Source of the DNA: Phoebastria nigripes
Taxonomy: Eukaryota; Chordata; Aves; Procellariiformes; Diomedeidae
Length of the DNA stretch: 64,000 nucleotides
Assembly: GCA_035582835.1 (NCBI GenBank)
Contig: JAYKAV010000888.1
Location: forward strand, 1,171,380 to 1,235,379
Reading direction: 5' to 3'
Of the stretch, positions 1 through 29,049 are shown piece by piece. Positions within the stretch are counted from its first letter, which is position 1, and every line of letters starts with the position of its first letter. A program made the position numbers and the translations under genes. The notes beneath the pieces were generated by a model. The model saw only the letters and a program-made list of their open reading frames with translations. It did not search any database and was not told the DNA's origin.

Positions 1-1221
1 AAAACCCGTCTCAGGCAAGGTTTCAGCTCTAAGACGTGTTTAACTTCAGCTAATTACCACAAGTACTCTATTAAATTTTTAGTATTGAGAGTTAGGATTA
101 CAGCAATTTCATTTCAGGGTCCTATTTATTTTTATTTTGAACACCTAGTCAAAATGCAGAGCTGATCTATTTGCTACTTATAATCAACTTCTGCAGGTCA
201 ACACATCAAAAATCAATTACACAGCCATGAAATTTAGTCATTAAGGATTAGCTGCTAATCTCATTCCATTTTTTGTCTAACCTTCCCCCTCTCCCCAATA
301 GGTGCATTCTGAGCATTTGTGAGAATAAGGAAAGACTTGTTAATTCAACACTGGGAATTAGATGTTAAGCAATAGGAAAATACCAACATTTAACATCCGA
401 GTCTTTTTTTTTTGTAAATTACTACATAATTGTTTACATATATTGCATTTAATATATCATCTTGAACACATAGACCTGTATCTCATGTCCAACGATGTTG
501 ACAGAATTATTAAAAGCACCAGGACTTGATCAGCNCTACATTTGTTTTCTGGCCAGTATCTCAAAGCCCTTCCAAAACTGTATATACTGAAGCAGCCAGT
601 GAAAGTTTAGATACTTAAGAGGTGAAAAACAGGCCAGCTAAGCACAGAATGGGATTAATCCAGCTGCAGCAGATCTTTAATTTGGCAGGGGATGGATTAC
701 ATGACCTGAGTGTCTGTCTTATCCTATGCTTATGACTTTGTAATTATGGCAATTATTTTCCAATCGTGCCATTTGGGAAAGGGAATAAACACAATATGCC
801 TGTCTCACTGAATCTGTAGGGGGATTTTACAGAAGCAGAACATAACCGCTCAAGCTGTAATTGTGTTTGCTCCCCGGGACTAACTGTGGTAAGTGTGCCA
901 TAGCATTTTTACAAATGGTGAGTGGTTGGATTTTTTTCCCCCACCTTCAGAAGCAGAGTGACTTGCAGCAATATTCTGGGTATTTTTACCAACCTCTTTT
1001 GGAATACTTTTAGTAACGAAGCTTCTATAGCTGATTGCAGCAGATGATCCCATGCAGTTAACTGACCTCTCAAACAAAGAAAAGATTGTCATACCAAAGA
1101 CAATCCCAGAGTTGTACATTTTCAACAAGTAAAAATAGGAAAGACATGTCCTTCAAAATGGAAAATTAATTTTCTGCCCACAGAAGAAAAGATCATTATT
1201 GTAATGACAGGTTCTACTTAC
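1..1221 (-). other. TENM1: TENM1 intron, downstream edge (partial)
   Basis: Intron after the last exon in the window. AT-rich with short poly(T) runs. I found no exon, RNA gene or recognisable repeat in it. The small open frames are below what chance allows. Confidence 0.8.
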
Positions 1222-1457
1222 CCTGAGCTTTCTTCCAAACACAGTCACTTTGCCTTTAATCTGTTCCTTCCTCAGACGCCATTCAATTGAGTTTAAGCCA
1301 TTTTCCATTGGTAGAGAAATATTACATCGTCCTATGGTGGGAGTCACAGTCCCAGCCAGGACATGAGGTTCGCTGTGAAAGCTAATGCTCATGCCATTGG
1401 CATACATCACTCTCAAAGTACCATTATTACAGAGCTGGTAGCTGTTCCTCACTTGAT
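1222..1457 (-). CDS. TENM1: TENM1 exon: YD-repeat shell (last in window)
   Basis: A 236-nt exon, phase 1 in, phase 0 out. Acceptor tattgctgtag|ATCAAG, donor CTCAGG|gtaag. It reads [79 protein letters not shown]. The [17 protein letters not shown] landmark is shared by all teneurins; [15 protein letters not shown] points to TENM1. NGT and NIS are possible glycosylation sites. The following exon (expected to begin V-H-G-R-N-L-L) was not found down to position 1 and should lie outside. Confidence 0.95.
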
Positions 1458-3269
<1,812 letters not shown>

Positions 3270-4805
3270 TCAATACCCAATGTATTAATAATTCACCACA
3301 TTTGTGCAAAAAACCCAGACTGAAACAGATTTTCAAGAACATCCTGGCCATACCTATTTCTCTGTTCTTGAAAGAGTCTGTAATGATGAAATAATAATTT
3401 TTAGAGATACTAATCTCAACTACATGAGTGTAAATCCAGGATAGCATCTTTTAAATTATTAAATTAATTAATTAAATTATTACGGATATACAGAGTGATA
3501 TTTGGCTCAAACAATTATCTGTATTTTAATAGTTGCATTTCACTCTAAGGAAGTGGACTTATGATGGATACTACAATATATAATTGCATACACGGCACAT
3601 TTGCAATTGAATACTTAGTGGAAACTACTAAGTATGGTCTTAAGTGACTTATCAAGGAATAAACTTGCCATAAGAGATTAAAAAAGACATCAGCTTGAGA
3701 ACATAATAATTTCATTTAGATCTTATCTGTGGTATTGAACTGCATTTTGGGGTCAGTATTTTGGCTCATAAAGATGAATGATGAGAAGTTAAAGCACAGG
3801 ATAGGTTGGAGTTGCACAAAGGGCAGCAGTCAGCACTCAGAATATACCTTAGAAGATGAGTTAAGTGCTCCAGAGGCATAAAGATAAAAAAATCAAAGAA
3901 AGGGCTCTCCATGAGTTTATTGAGATAAATTTATTTAGAGGTATAAAGCCTGAGGACGGGGGAAAGAAGGAATGCTGCCTGAAATCAAATCATACTGTTT
4001 CTCCCTTTCCTTTGGTATGCTGTATTTGTGTGCATACNTATGCTAAAGAAGCAATCCCTTGGATCTTAAGGGCAAGAAATGGGGACCTGAAACAAAATCA
4101 GTATTCCAGTCTGACACTCTGGTTGCTGCAATTCTCTACTTGTGCAAGAGTCTCTCACCCAGCCGCTACCAAAGCGCACATACTTCTAAACAGCAGAAAG
4201 GCAAGAAAAAATGTCCTGTGTAGATAAAGGGAAAAGTTTAGGTAGAGATTGAAACCAACTGGTCATCCTTCGAATGTAGAAATCCAGGGAGCGGGAAGCC
4301 TGGAAGAGAACTGGTAAATCCATTGCACTGCCTGAGAGTAACAGAAGAGAAGAGGAGCACATTTAGTATCACGGAGCTAGCTGAGTTCTTTGTACGTCGT
4401 GGTTAGCTGTAAAGATGAAAAAAAATCAGTGCTTTCAACATGACTTTTTACAATTAAATCATTCAGAAACCTCAAAGTAGGCCACCTGAGCTGTATAGCA
4501 TATCTCCAAAATTAATACACAAATTGGCTCCTCAGTTAATACAAATATAAAATATGCCTTTCAAATCCATTGCAAATGGTTGCACCCATTCAACTGAACA
4601 TTGGGGAGGAAGGAAAAAAATCACCTGTGGAGCAACAAGCCTTACCAGACCCAATGGAAGTATTAGGCAAAGAAGTAAATCAATAAAACAAAGCATCATG
4701 CGACCTAAAAGGGACCAATAATATATTGNGTTCATTTAAGCAGTTCAGGATCAAATAAAGATTAAGCAGCATGATTTTTCTTAATAAAAGTCANGAGTTT
4801 CTACC

Positions 4806-4830
4806 CATATATATATATTTATATAGGTTT
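4806..4830 (+). repeat. (AT)n tract
   Basis: Short run of AT dinucleotides followed by TTATATAGG and a T-run. Confidence 0.7.
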
Positions 4831-6039
4831 TTTTTACCATATCAACAAGATACTGGATGAAAGATAATATGTTGAGATAATCTATGAAAGGGGGGTTTGG
4901 TTAAGTCGATATAAAGGTCTTCACAAAAAAATATTGAAAAGTACTCGTAAAGTATAGATGAGGGAAGAACTTGATCCAGTCAAGCATCCATCTAGCAAGG
5001 AAAAACAAAAAGTACAAAAAATGGACAGTTTCAAAAATCTCAAAGGTTAATAATGAGATATGGCCTACGAGTCTGTATGTGGACTACTTTGGTACGTTTA
5101 GTGATTAGCAGAGTGATGAAGAGAATACTTAGGTGTCAAATATTACAGAAGAGACAATGTTATTTAGGACAAACTAGAAAAGTCTGTGAGTGGCTTCAAC
5201 GTGACTATGCAGAGCTTGGTGAACATCCAGAAAAATGGTTGGCGAAATTCCCCATCAGCAAATATATTTTGGGCAATGCAAATGAGACACTAATTTAAAC
5301 TCTTCATTCACATTGCTGGGTTTTTAATTAACCCAGGAAAAATTCCTGGGGATTGCTGTGGGCTACTCACTGAAAATCTCTGTTCAAAGTGCAAGGGCAG
5401 TCTAAAAAGTAAATATGGATGAGGATGTACAGAGACTGAAACAGAAAAATGAAAATATTCTAATGCTATTTCTAGAAATCAGTGTTTTGCCCCCCNCCAT
5501 GGAGCATGTTTCCCAGTGCTGGTCACAATTTTTGAAATCAGCAATGGCAGAGATTAAAAGGGTTTATAAGCAAGTGATGGACACGCTTAAAGTGATACAT
5601 ACAAACGTACTCTCTATGAAGATCTGCAGACCATTTAGTTCACAAGCTAGACATATAAAAAATTCACTACTTAAATGATATANACACACTGCAATACCAA
5701 TGTATAAAGAAGGCATTTCTACTTTATCCATTGCATCAGTAAAATCCTATTTAAAAAAAATACCTTAAAGGTAAAAAATTTAAAATTAATAAAACAGAAA
5801 CCTTTTATGTACTNCAAAATTTAGAAGTGACATATTATTGAGGTTTTTTTTTTAATTTCTGTATTATGTGAGAGCAAGTGCTTAGTAGAATACAACACCC
5901 AGACATTTACCTGAATAATAAGAATAAAGCTATATAGGAATTAAATGGTTATATACCTTTCTTCTTCATGACATGAACCCAGGTCTAATGAAGTAAAAAA
6001 AGAAAATTTTGCAATGGAAAGTATACTAATTGACCTGGG

Positions 6040-6165
6040 ACTTCTTAGTATCTTCTTCAGAAGCAGCCACTACATATCACAGTCTATGACACAGCGTCAG
6101 GCTAGATGAATCAGATCTGATAAGGCAATCTTTGTATCTTCAAATGAGGTGGGTTCTGGATACAC
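6040..6165 (+). mobile_element. Possible ancient CR1-like 3' remnant
   Basis: CAGGCTAGATGAATCAGATC followed by GATAAGGCAATCTTTGTATC resembles the old CR1-type tail 'ctagatggaccattggtctgac...tatggcaattc'. Weak match. Confidence 0.35.
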
Positions 6166-7079
6166 TGACATTCCTGAGCTTTTGTAACTGACTTCAGTTA
6201 GAGTAAGGTTTCATCCCAAGTTTTTCTACTAATAAAATTACAAGGGGAGAGATCCTTTCTTAATCCCAGTATCTTAAAACCAGCATCTCCCTGTGCCCAC
6301 TACTAACTCGCTAACATATTGCTAACTGTGACCAAGTCTGCCCGAGGAGGCAAAGGTTTCCAAGACCATAGTTCCCAGGACAGCTCTGGCTAACACCAGC
6401 CACCTGGGCAGACACGAAAGCTGTTGGCCGATTCTACCTGCAGCCTGGCGATGGTGCCTGCCAGCCCAGTGATGGTGCTGACAGCCCGGTGGCTCTGAGC
6501 CAGCCACAGCCAGCTCGCATGTGCTGGGCCACCGAACACAGCTATAGCTCAACCTGAGACACAGCTGAGCGCTTGTTTGGTACCTTCTCAGGTAGCTACG
6601 AATATCTGACCTGTGCATCCCTTCAGCGGGCTTGTGATAATACACTGAAGGCTGTTCTCCCCTGTCCAATGTTATGGCACCTCTGTATCTTACGCAATTT
6701 TTATTGCTAGCATTCTGGTCTTTGAGGTTTGAGACGTGTACTGCTCGACAGCTTGTAGGTGGGAGTAGCTAGGACAGTGCCACATACAGTACTGCAGAAA
6801 GGAGTAACAGCAGCTTTTGACTTAACATAGAGCAGGGCAAGGTGCAGGTCCACATACACTTACATATATCCCTATTTTCTCTCCCTATAAAAACCAAGCT
6901 GATTCAAGAAGAAAACTGCAGCATTCTCTTACGATGCTCCCAAGGCCAAGTGGAATACCACTGAGGACCACTTCAAAGATCTGTGCTTCATGCCCAAAAC
7001 CAAGCTTAAATTACCCCACGTGAGCCTGCTGGTAGCTGTTGCATTATTTAAGAGCCTTGCCTGTTCCTACTGCAAATGA

Positions 7080-7200
7080 ACTGTGTGCATATACACATGC
7101 ACTATATATATAATATACGTATGGAGTGTGTATACACACATACACATAAAAATAGTTTGTGTATGCATTTCTTTGCATATACACATGCACACCTAGATAT
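7080..7200 (+). repeat. Alternating TG/CA/TA microsatellite cluster
   Basis: Several short ACACAT, ATATAT and GTGTGTAT runs in about 120 bases. Degenerate, so probably old. Confidence 0.6.
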
Positions 7201-9934
7201 ACTGCACAAATTTAATTCTGTGAGCATTTTCAGGGTACAGTTTCAGATAAAAGAAAGGAATATACCCAGTAAGATAGCACGGCACTTCAACATCTGGTTG
7301 ATATAAATGCACTGAAATAAATTTTTCGTAAGAACTTTAGTTCATGTAGTATTTTACTACTTAAAAGACATTTGTTCTTTTCTAGTTCTGCTGCCATATT
7401 AACAATTTTGGGTATTGATTATCTCTGTATGAATGCATGAANGTAATGGCACAGAAAACTATTTTGTTGTCCTTATAAACTCTCATTGGCTAAGTATTCC
7501 TTTCATCTTCAATTGATATTAACTTATAGCTACCAAAATAAATTGCATAATGACTACAGAATTCCCCCCTTGGAGCTGCTTCGAAGAACAAATAGAAACC
7601 AGAAACCAGTATTGAGTGACTGTGCACTGTGATTGTTCAGGTTTGTAAATTTGATTTAAATAATTCTCATAATCTTATTAATAAACCCCTTGACTGTGGG
7701 GGTACATGAGATGACAAAGCATATTAAGGAGTTACTGTAAGTCAGCTGCTTAGGATCAGCCTAAAGGAGATGCCTCTGTTTTTCTGGTATTTTGTAATGA
7801 GTATCTCCAGTGCATATAGCTGACTTCTAGTCCTCACAAAGGGTTTTCCATGCACATATAGAGATACAGATCTTCTTTTAATGTCTTTGTGAATGGCATT
7901 TTATGTTTTTTTTTTTTTTAACCTAGATAACAGTCACCATGTATAGTTTATTTTATACATGCACTACAAAGTATATGCATTTTTAATGCAAAAAATGTCT
8001 ATACTGTCCTCTCATCTGTGGGCTCTGTGCTTATGAGAATGTATGTACAAATCTGGGAGGAAGTAAGTTATTTCCGCTGCCTCATCAAAGTTACTAATCA
8101 TCTAAGACAGCACCTCAGGCTGTACTATTTAGACCTAATATGGTACTTAAATTCCTCTGACCTGAGGCAAGGGTTGCACATCTTTTCTTATTTGATCTTG
8201 GAAAAAAATCTAGTCAACATGTCAGCACTATACACACATTAAATCATATCTTCAGATGCATCTCAGTAAGACATCAAAGCACCTACCTTCTATATTTACT
8301 TAGGAATCGTAGTACAATTTTTCTAATAAATCATGCTAACATAGTACTTCATGTGATTCTCAGCCATCGGTTATACCAGTTTTGTAATTTGTAACCTTCT
8401 GATGACCTTTTTTAATGTTTNATTGATTTTCATGTAGAGTTTTAAATTACTTTCCTATTTAATTTTCTACAATTAATTACTGGTATTTTGAGAAATAACT
8501 AGTTTATATGACTTCTGATCTGAATCTTGAGCTAGCTATTGAGGAAAAAACAACAACAAAAAACCCTACCTAGAAGGGCATCCACACCTCATCAGCAACA
8601 ATGTGAGATTTTACCACTGCCTAGCACAGTGAGCTTTTACTCGATCTTCTAATCAGCANGTAATACCTTCTCTTTGCAAAATATTAAGGAGAAAAAATCT
8701 CCACACCTCTACGCACAGACTAGATGAAAAATCGCAGTGGTTCAATTTCCAGGGCCACATCAGAAAGGGACCACGAGAGGGCACTGCTTTCCTTTTTACG
8801 GAAACAAAACACATAGTGGACAAAATACTGATGTGCAATGCTGATTTAGATATATTTTGAGCAGATTGAACACAGTTCTTTTTATTCCTGCATTACTTAT
8901 GTTTTCTCTAAAAAGAAAGTAAGTGGTGACCAAGATGAATGCATTAATAAACTAAAATAGGTGTGTGTCATTGCTAGTTTGTAACCTTAAAAATAAGCCT
9001 ACAATTTAAAATTAAATATAAAGACCTATTCATACTTTCTACCCACTAACTTGAGAAATGGTATTTAGTAATCATTAATTTCAAACAAAATATATGGCAT
9101 CAGACTTGCCATATTTAAAAGTTATATATATTTTCAATATATCGTTTAGCTTCTATTTTTAAAATTGTTTTGATCAATAAATGGCAATAAGACTAAGAAT
9201 AGGATAACTATTAATAAAAATCTGACTAGTTTTTCTAGATTTTTAATATACTTTTGAACTTTGTCTCTGATGAATTTCATTTAAAGAGGAAGTTCTGTCT
9301 TTTTGATCTATATGCTCACGAACACCAGTGTGCTTTTGGGTTACCTACAAATTATGGAAGTTACACCAGCGGTCTGACAGATAGCTGGGGATCTAATTTC
9401 CTCACTTGTCTCAAGAATGAACAATCAGTGAAGTTAATCAACATTTTAACAACTGTGAGTAATATATGAGTCTGAACAGAAAGATATATAATTTGAGTTC
9501 CACAAGAAACTGCAGCATTAGGGTTCCTAGAGAGAGGCAGCTCAGTAGGAGCCATAGGTTGCCGGGGACTGGTCTGGATGTGAGTTATCTGCAGCCTTGC
9601 TGACGACTGAGAGCAGGGGCCCAATCTGGTAAATCAAACACGGGTTTCTGAATGTGGTACACAGTCCTTCGTGCTGGAGGTGGGTGAGCTTCCCCACTGG
9701 CCTCAAACTGCGGGCAGGAATTTAGGTGGTTCGGTACCCACCCAAAGGACCCGGCAAAACTGATGAAATCAAGAAGCCACGTAAGCATTTCCAGTATCAT
9801 ACCAGACTGAGATGTAATGGCCTTATTCAGTATCAGTGAAAAGCCTACAACAAATTTCAGTAGGGTCAGTTTAGGACCTACTCACTACCATTTGAAAAAT
9901 AAATGTACGCTTAATATATCCAAAAACATTCTTA

Positions 9935-17245
<7,311 letters not shown>

Positions 17246-17266
17246 CTATGTTTAAACTCTTTATTT
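17246..17266 (-). CDS. TENM1: TENM1 21-nt microexon (splice insert B, RNKEFKH)
   Basis: Between the exon ending ILEL-AG and the one starting C-AACAATCCC, the minus strand has a 21-nt segment bounded by ttctataaag| and |gtaagacac. Joined in phase it reads R-N-K-E-F-K-H-S, the seven-residue insert B known in teneurins between the first two NHL repeats. Inclusion changes binding to latrophilin and homophilic partners in the paralogues studied (established for TENM2/3). The acceptor has a long pyrimidine tract with TTCTTTTTTCTTCTG and a CTAAC branch-point match 39 nt upstream. It is too short to be found as an ORF. Inclusion level cannot be read from DNA. Confidence 0.9.
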
Positions 17267-17309
17267 CTTTATAGAAAGGGAACAGAAGAAAAAAGAACAA
17301 ACAGTTAGC
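17267..17309 (-). promoter_or_regulatory. TENM1: Microexon 3' splice signal: branch-point match and pyrimidine tract
   Basis: The sense strand has CTAAC with its branch A at 17305, 39 nt before the microexon, followed by TGTTTGTTCTTTTTTCTTC and TTCCCTTTC before ataaag. The UUCUU/CUUCU words resemble PTB-type sites, which often repress neuronal microexons outside neurons (established for that class, inferred here). Confidence 0.6.
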
Positions 17310-17462
17310 TGAAGAATAGATGGTAAAGCAAACATAGTATTTGTTTTATTTTACAAAAGGACACAGGAGAAGATATCTCTTTTCAGCACTAGCCTTAGCT
17401 TGGTTTACGGATGAAGAGCGACTGGGAGTGATAGAGTTGCAAGCCAGTTCCCTAGTAGGATA

Positions 17463-17487
17463 CCCCTGCCCCCACCCCCCACCCCCC
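17463..17487 (-). promoter_or_regulatory. Predicted intronic G-quadruplex upstream of the microexon
   Basis: On the sense (minus) strand four G-runs follow each other as G6-T-G6-T-G5-CA-G4. Loops of one or two bases and runs of four or more are the pattern of very stable quadruplexes in DNA and RNA. It sits in the intron about 195 nt before the microexon acceptor. A splicing role is inference. Confidence 0.75.
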
Positions 17488-20244
17488 ATATATTTTACAG
17501 GAAACTTTCTGGACCATTGAAAGAGTTTGCACATGGAAATATATGTAGCTTGTGGGCTAGGAGTGAGAGAGAAATTGGCAGTTTTCTGAATACAGAACTG
17601 GGAAGGGGGAAGCACTGGGCTTAGGATATTGTCCTCCAGTTGGAGGCAATCTCTTTAATCAAAATAGTTTTCCAACAGGCTATTTCTAAACACATTTCTA
17701 CTACACAGTTTATTTTCCTCTCCCCTCAGTCTCTAAAATAATTGCTTAAAGCAAGTTTGGATGCTACTTGGTATCTATTTAAGCCCATCAAAGCAAATCT
17801 TAGAGTAAAAAAAAAAACCTTCTAAGTGAGCAGTAAGATACTGTACAATGGGAGATATATAGCATTAATTGATCCCTAGTTTACCGTCTAGACACAAAGT
17901 CAAAGGAAAAGTGTTCTCTACTTCCCAGAAGTAAATTAATACATTCTCCACACCACAGTGTTTCACTGTGTTTATGTAATTTCCATTTAGGAATATCCAC
18001 GGAATGAAACAAAGAGGTGCATGACTCCTGAGCCGCAGCACTCAATGCACAGCCCCAAACTTGCAATACCAATGTTAAGCGTGACATGCAATACTCCTAA
18101 GTCAAAATTCCTATTGCTACTCAGATCAGGCACCTTCATAAAGGACAGTGTGAAGCAAATATGCACACTGGTATATTCTGACTTATAAAGTTACTCAAGA
18201 TTTATATTGGCTTATGTAAAACCAAAATTACATCTGTTGTGAAATCTAAATAAAGTGATGTATTGGATTTGGTTTGGAATACTTATGGACGTACTATTTG
18301 CAATGTTATTCAAGCTACTTGATACTGGCTGAAGACTCTGCTCTTTTTCATACTTAAACAGCTCAAATCTTCAAACTCTTACCCGTGTAACTCATATAGA
18401 TTTTAAGATGACCACTGAATCACAATTACTGCTATAGATGGTGTTTGCTGGAATGGACCTTAATTCCCTTTAGAGGAACAGGGGGCAAAAGACATCACTG
18501 CAAATCCTAAAAATCTGTGTGTCAAGTCATTTGCAGCTGTCCAACAGCACTCAAAATACAACAGCTTTATTGTTAATTGCTAATAGTTATAACAGAAGCT
18601 AAAGAAACTACGTTATGGAAAACAGACGTTCATAAAAGAAAAGAGAAAGTGGACAAAAGCAGGTTAAGAAGTCCATCTTCTGCTTCTTTACTGATGTCCT
18701 TTCCCATTGTCCCTCACACGTGCCAAAAAGCCCAAGTTCTCTCTTGCATAGAGAGAAAGCAAAGTACTGAGACTAACACTGTTGTAAACTTGGAGACAAC
18801 ATTTTCAAATATCAGGTGTGCTAGGAAACTTTGTCACTGGCTGATATTAGGAAGTGACGTGCATATAAATGCCTTATATTAAGTATCCTAATTTGAAAAT
18901 GTTTCTCTTCACCTATAAAGCTGTAGTCCTATTTACTGAATAGCTAAACAGAACTGAACAAATTAGAAAAAAACCCCAGCATATTCTATATAATGCAGAG
19001 TTATAGTGTATATTGATATAAATATTTATAGCAGGTCACACATCCATACCAGCTACCTTCTGTGGTTTATACTGAGCTGCTAGCAGAAAGCACTGGATGA
19101 CCTATAACTTTTTTTTTTTAATATAATGAGGCAGCCTGATGGTGTATGAGGTAGGTGTCAGAGAGCGATTTCAGAGTAGAATTGGCCTGAATCGGATCTC
19201 TTTTCTCTTATATAAATCAGAATTCACAACAGTGACATCAACAGAATGACATGAATGGAAGAGAGGTGTAAAATAGAGCTAGGCCTCCTATTCTCTAACA
19301 GTCCAATCATTTTGCACTTTTTCCCACTAATTAAAAACCAAAAGTACAGTGGAAGCAGAGGAATTGATTATTGGCCATATCATTAAAAAAAAGGCTAATG
19401 ACCTGAATTCATTCAATGTACTTTGCAGCTATATCCAATTTACAAGAGCACTAATCCTATTGCCTGAGTGGGCTGCAGAAGTATCGGAAGACAGCCAACG
19501 CAAGCTATTTTTCCTCATTTTTCTGCAAATGCTCAACAGTGCTCTAACTATAAGGTCCAGTTACAAGAGTTACGGTTTGAAGCAATAGCTCTTGCCTCTC
19601 CTAGAAGAATGAAAAAAGGAGATGGAACAGAAATGGGTGAAGTGGTACACTCTACACTCATGCCTTCCCTATTAAGTGATCAAATCTTAATGTTGGGGGG
19701 GGAAGGCGTGGGACAGGGTGGACAGAGATACAGTCTTAAAAAGAGTTCTGGTGATGCAAAGTGACTCTGTATGTCAATCCTAACTGCACTTGCCAACCTA
19801 TAGAAATAGACCTACGAGTATGGGAAAGAAGTAGGAAAGTGGCTCTCAAAACCATTGATAGGAAAACCTTCCTTCTAACCTCGTAAGACTGTTACACCTT
19901 TGCTTATCACTGTGGCTCAATAGCTAAGGGCAGGCAATTCTGTAGTTTTCGAACAAAACCAAATGATGTATAGTACTGAGAGGAGATTGTATCAAATGAT
20001 CATCAACAGGACAGAAGAAGGTGGTTTGTCCTTTTTGTACAAGTTGGTTTGTACTCTTTAGTCCTTCTCTATAGTCATTGCTCTGATAAGCTACAGACTT
20101 TGAACTATGCATTTCTGTGCCCCATTTCTCCACTGGAATTTAAATAGGTTGAAAGTGACAATGTTTTACAAAATTATAAAAAGTAATGGTAAAGGCTGAT
20201 TTGAGCACAGGCTACAGAAATGAAGTGCTAAGATTAACACCTTA

Positions 20245-27291
<7,047 letters not shown>

Positions 27292-27502
27292 CTGCTGTTG
27301 AAGGGATTTTCTCCCGGGATGATATGAGTGCTGTCCTTCCCCACTAAGAGCTTGATTCGATCATAGAATGACTTCACAGCTGGTGAACCAGAATGGCTCT
27401 GTTGTATGATGTCAAGAGGATCACGTGAACCCCGGCACAGCAGGCTATTTTGACAAGTAGACTGGAGGCAGCAGTCTGGGTCTAGGCAGTCAACCAAGCC
27501 AT
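27292..27502 (-). CDS. TENM1: TENM1 exon: cysteine-rich segment after EGF8
   Basis: A 211-nt exon entering in phase 1 and leaving in phase 2. Acceptor ctttcag|ATGGC, donor AACAGCAG|gtagca. It reads [15 protein letters not shown], a short cysteine-dense stretch, then [19 protein letters not shown] and ends at GENPFNS. The DG.VDC.DPDCC pattern is the hallmark of the C-rich segment that links the EGF stalk to the globular superfold. Residues [12 protein letters not shown] match teneurin-1 as I remember it. The open frame, codon phase and both splice sites are clear. Confidence 0.95.
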
Positions 27503-29049
27503 CTGAAAGGTAAGAATCATCAGGATTCAGCCGGCTGCAGAGTGCTATAATATCTAACGGACGTCTTAAGGCACTGGGAAAAAATGTTAATGCTTACGCT
27601 TCACAACATCTCTTANGCCATAAAACTGGTAATTGAACCAATAATGCAATGAGGATGAGACTTTCTCAAGTACGCTGGTTAAACACCATTACTGCTACAA
27701 TTAATTTAAACCAGNGTTAGATGAGAATCAATCCCAAAGAAATCTGTTAAGGGTTGAAGTTAGGAAGAAGGAACAGTGGAAGGAGTACAGGATTTTTTGT
27801 TTAGGTCGTTTGTTGATTTGGTTTGTGTTTTTTTAAGAATCTTTCCAACTGTTTGTTTTACAAAGTTTTTAGATTTCCCTGCTGGGCTATAGGAGTCTTG
27901 AGAATTATGCTGTTTAATTTCATTTGTTCCGTTTGGGGAGATGAGGGAAGGAGATGGGGGTGACAGAGTAGGTTATCATTACCTAAGTAAAATAAAAATT
28001 ACATTGTACCCATTTTGGCAATTCATAGGGAAGTGCTGCTGGAACTCCCACCTCCCATAGATATCTGAATCAGAACATGTTTGCATGCTTGGATAAGGAA
28101 GGATCAGTCACAAAGCTGGTGGGTTCAGTCATCATATTACATATTAGGTTGTCCATCAAGAGGATTTCTTAAGAAGTATTTTTAAGAAAAATTAGAATTT
28201 AAACACCAGAAATTAAAATGGAATCCTCAATGGGGAGATCGATCCGTATGCTTAGATAAATCACAACTGACTATTTTTAGCACATAAAGTAACAACTTCT
28301 AGCATCATCTTTTCCTTTGGTATCATCATTTAACTGAAATATGTTCTCTCGGTGGAGTTCTACTGTAATTTAGACATTAATAACCATTTACTTTAAAATA
28401 TTATCATCTCTAACAATTTAGAAACATTTGTTCATCTACTCTGGCAAGAATCAGGCATTCAATCTGCAATATACTTAGGTCTGTAAACTTTCAGAGACTC
28501 CCCAAGGCATATTAATCTGATTTTTTAATACAAATACGGCCTGGGCACATACTGAATATCATACACAAGAGAGAACATTCCAGTAGGTTAGTTGACAAAA
28601 GTACCTTTAGAGTAAGATCATGTATTTTCAAGATTTTCAAATGCACAACAGACCAGCATTACCCTACACAGTGATAATTGGAAAAACAACAACAGAAGAA
28701 AAACCAGCTGAAACCCAAACCTATAAAAAGCTTTCTTATTTTACAATTTGCCTTGTATTTCGAATGGATTGTGTGTGCCTGAAATGACTGTTTCTGATTT
28801 AAAAACAAAATTGCCAAGGTATGCTGACAATGTTTCATTCAGCCCTCTAAGGAAATGTAAGTTAGACAAACTACCTTGTTGCGAGAGCTATACATTGCTT
28901 TAAGGTCAGTCGCCTGTTCACATTAAGAGCTCCATTCATCTTGAAATCCTTTCCAACGTGGCGGCAGGAATTTTCTTTTTTGCTACAATCCATTTTCCAC
29001 CCACTTTATATAATCGTTGTAAGGACACCCTTAGCTTCAGATTACAAAA

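Noticed and set aside
6322..6669. Minus-strand open frame of 115 codons
   Set aside because: GC-rich patch gives long frames by chance; no homology and no matching splice phase to be a TENM1 exon.
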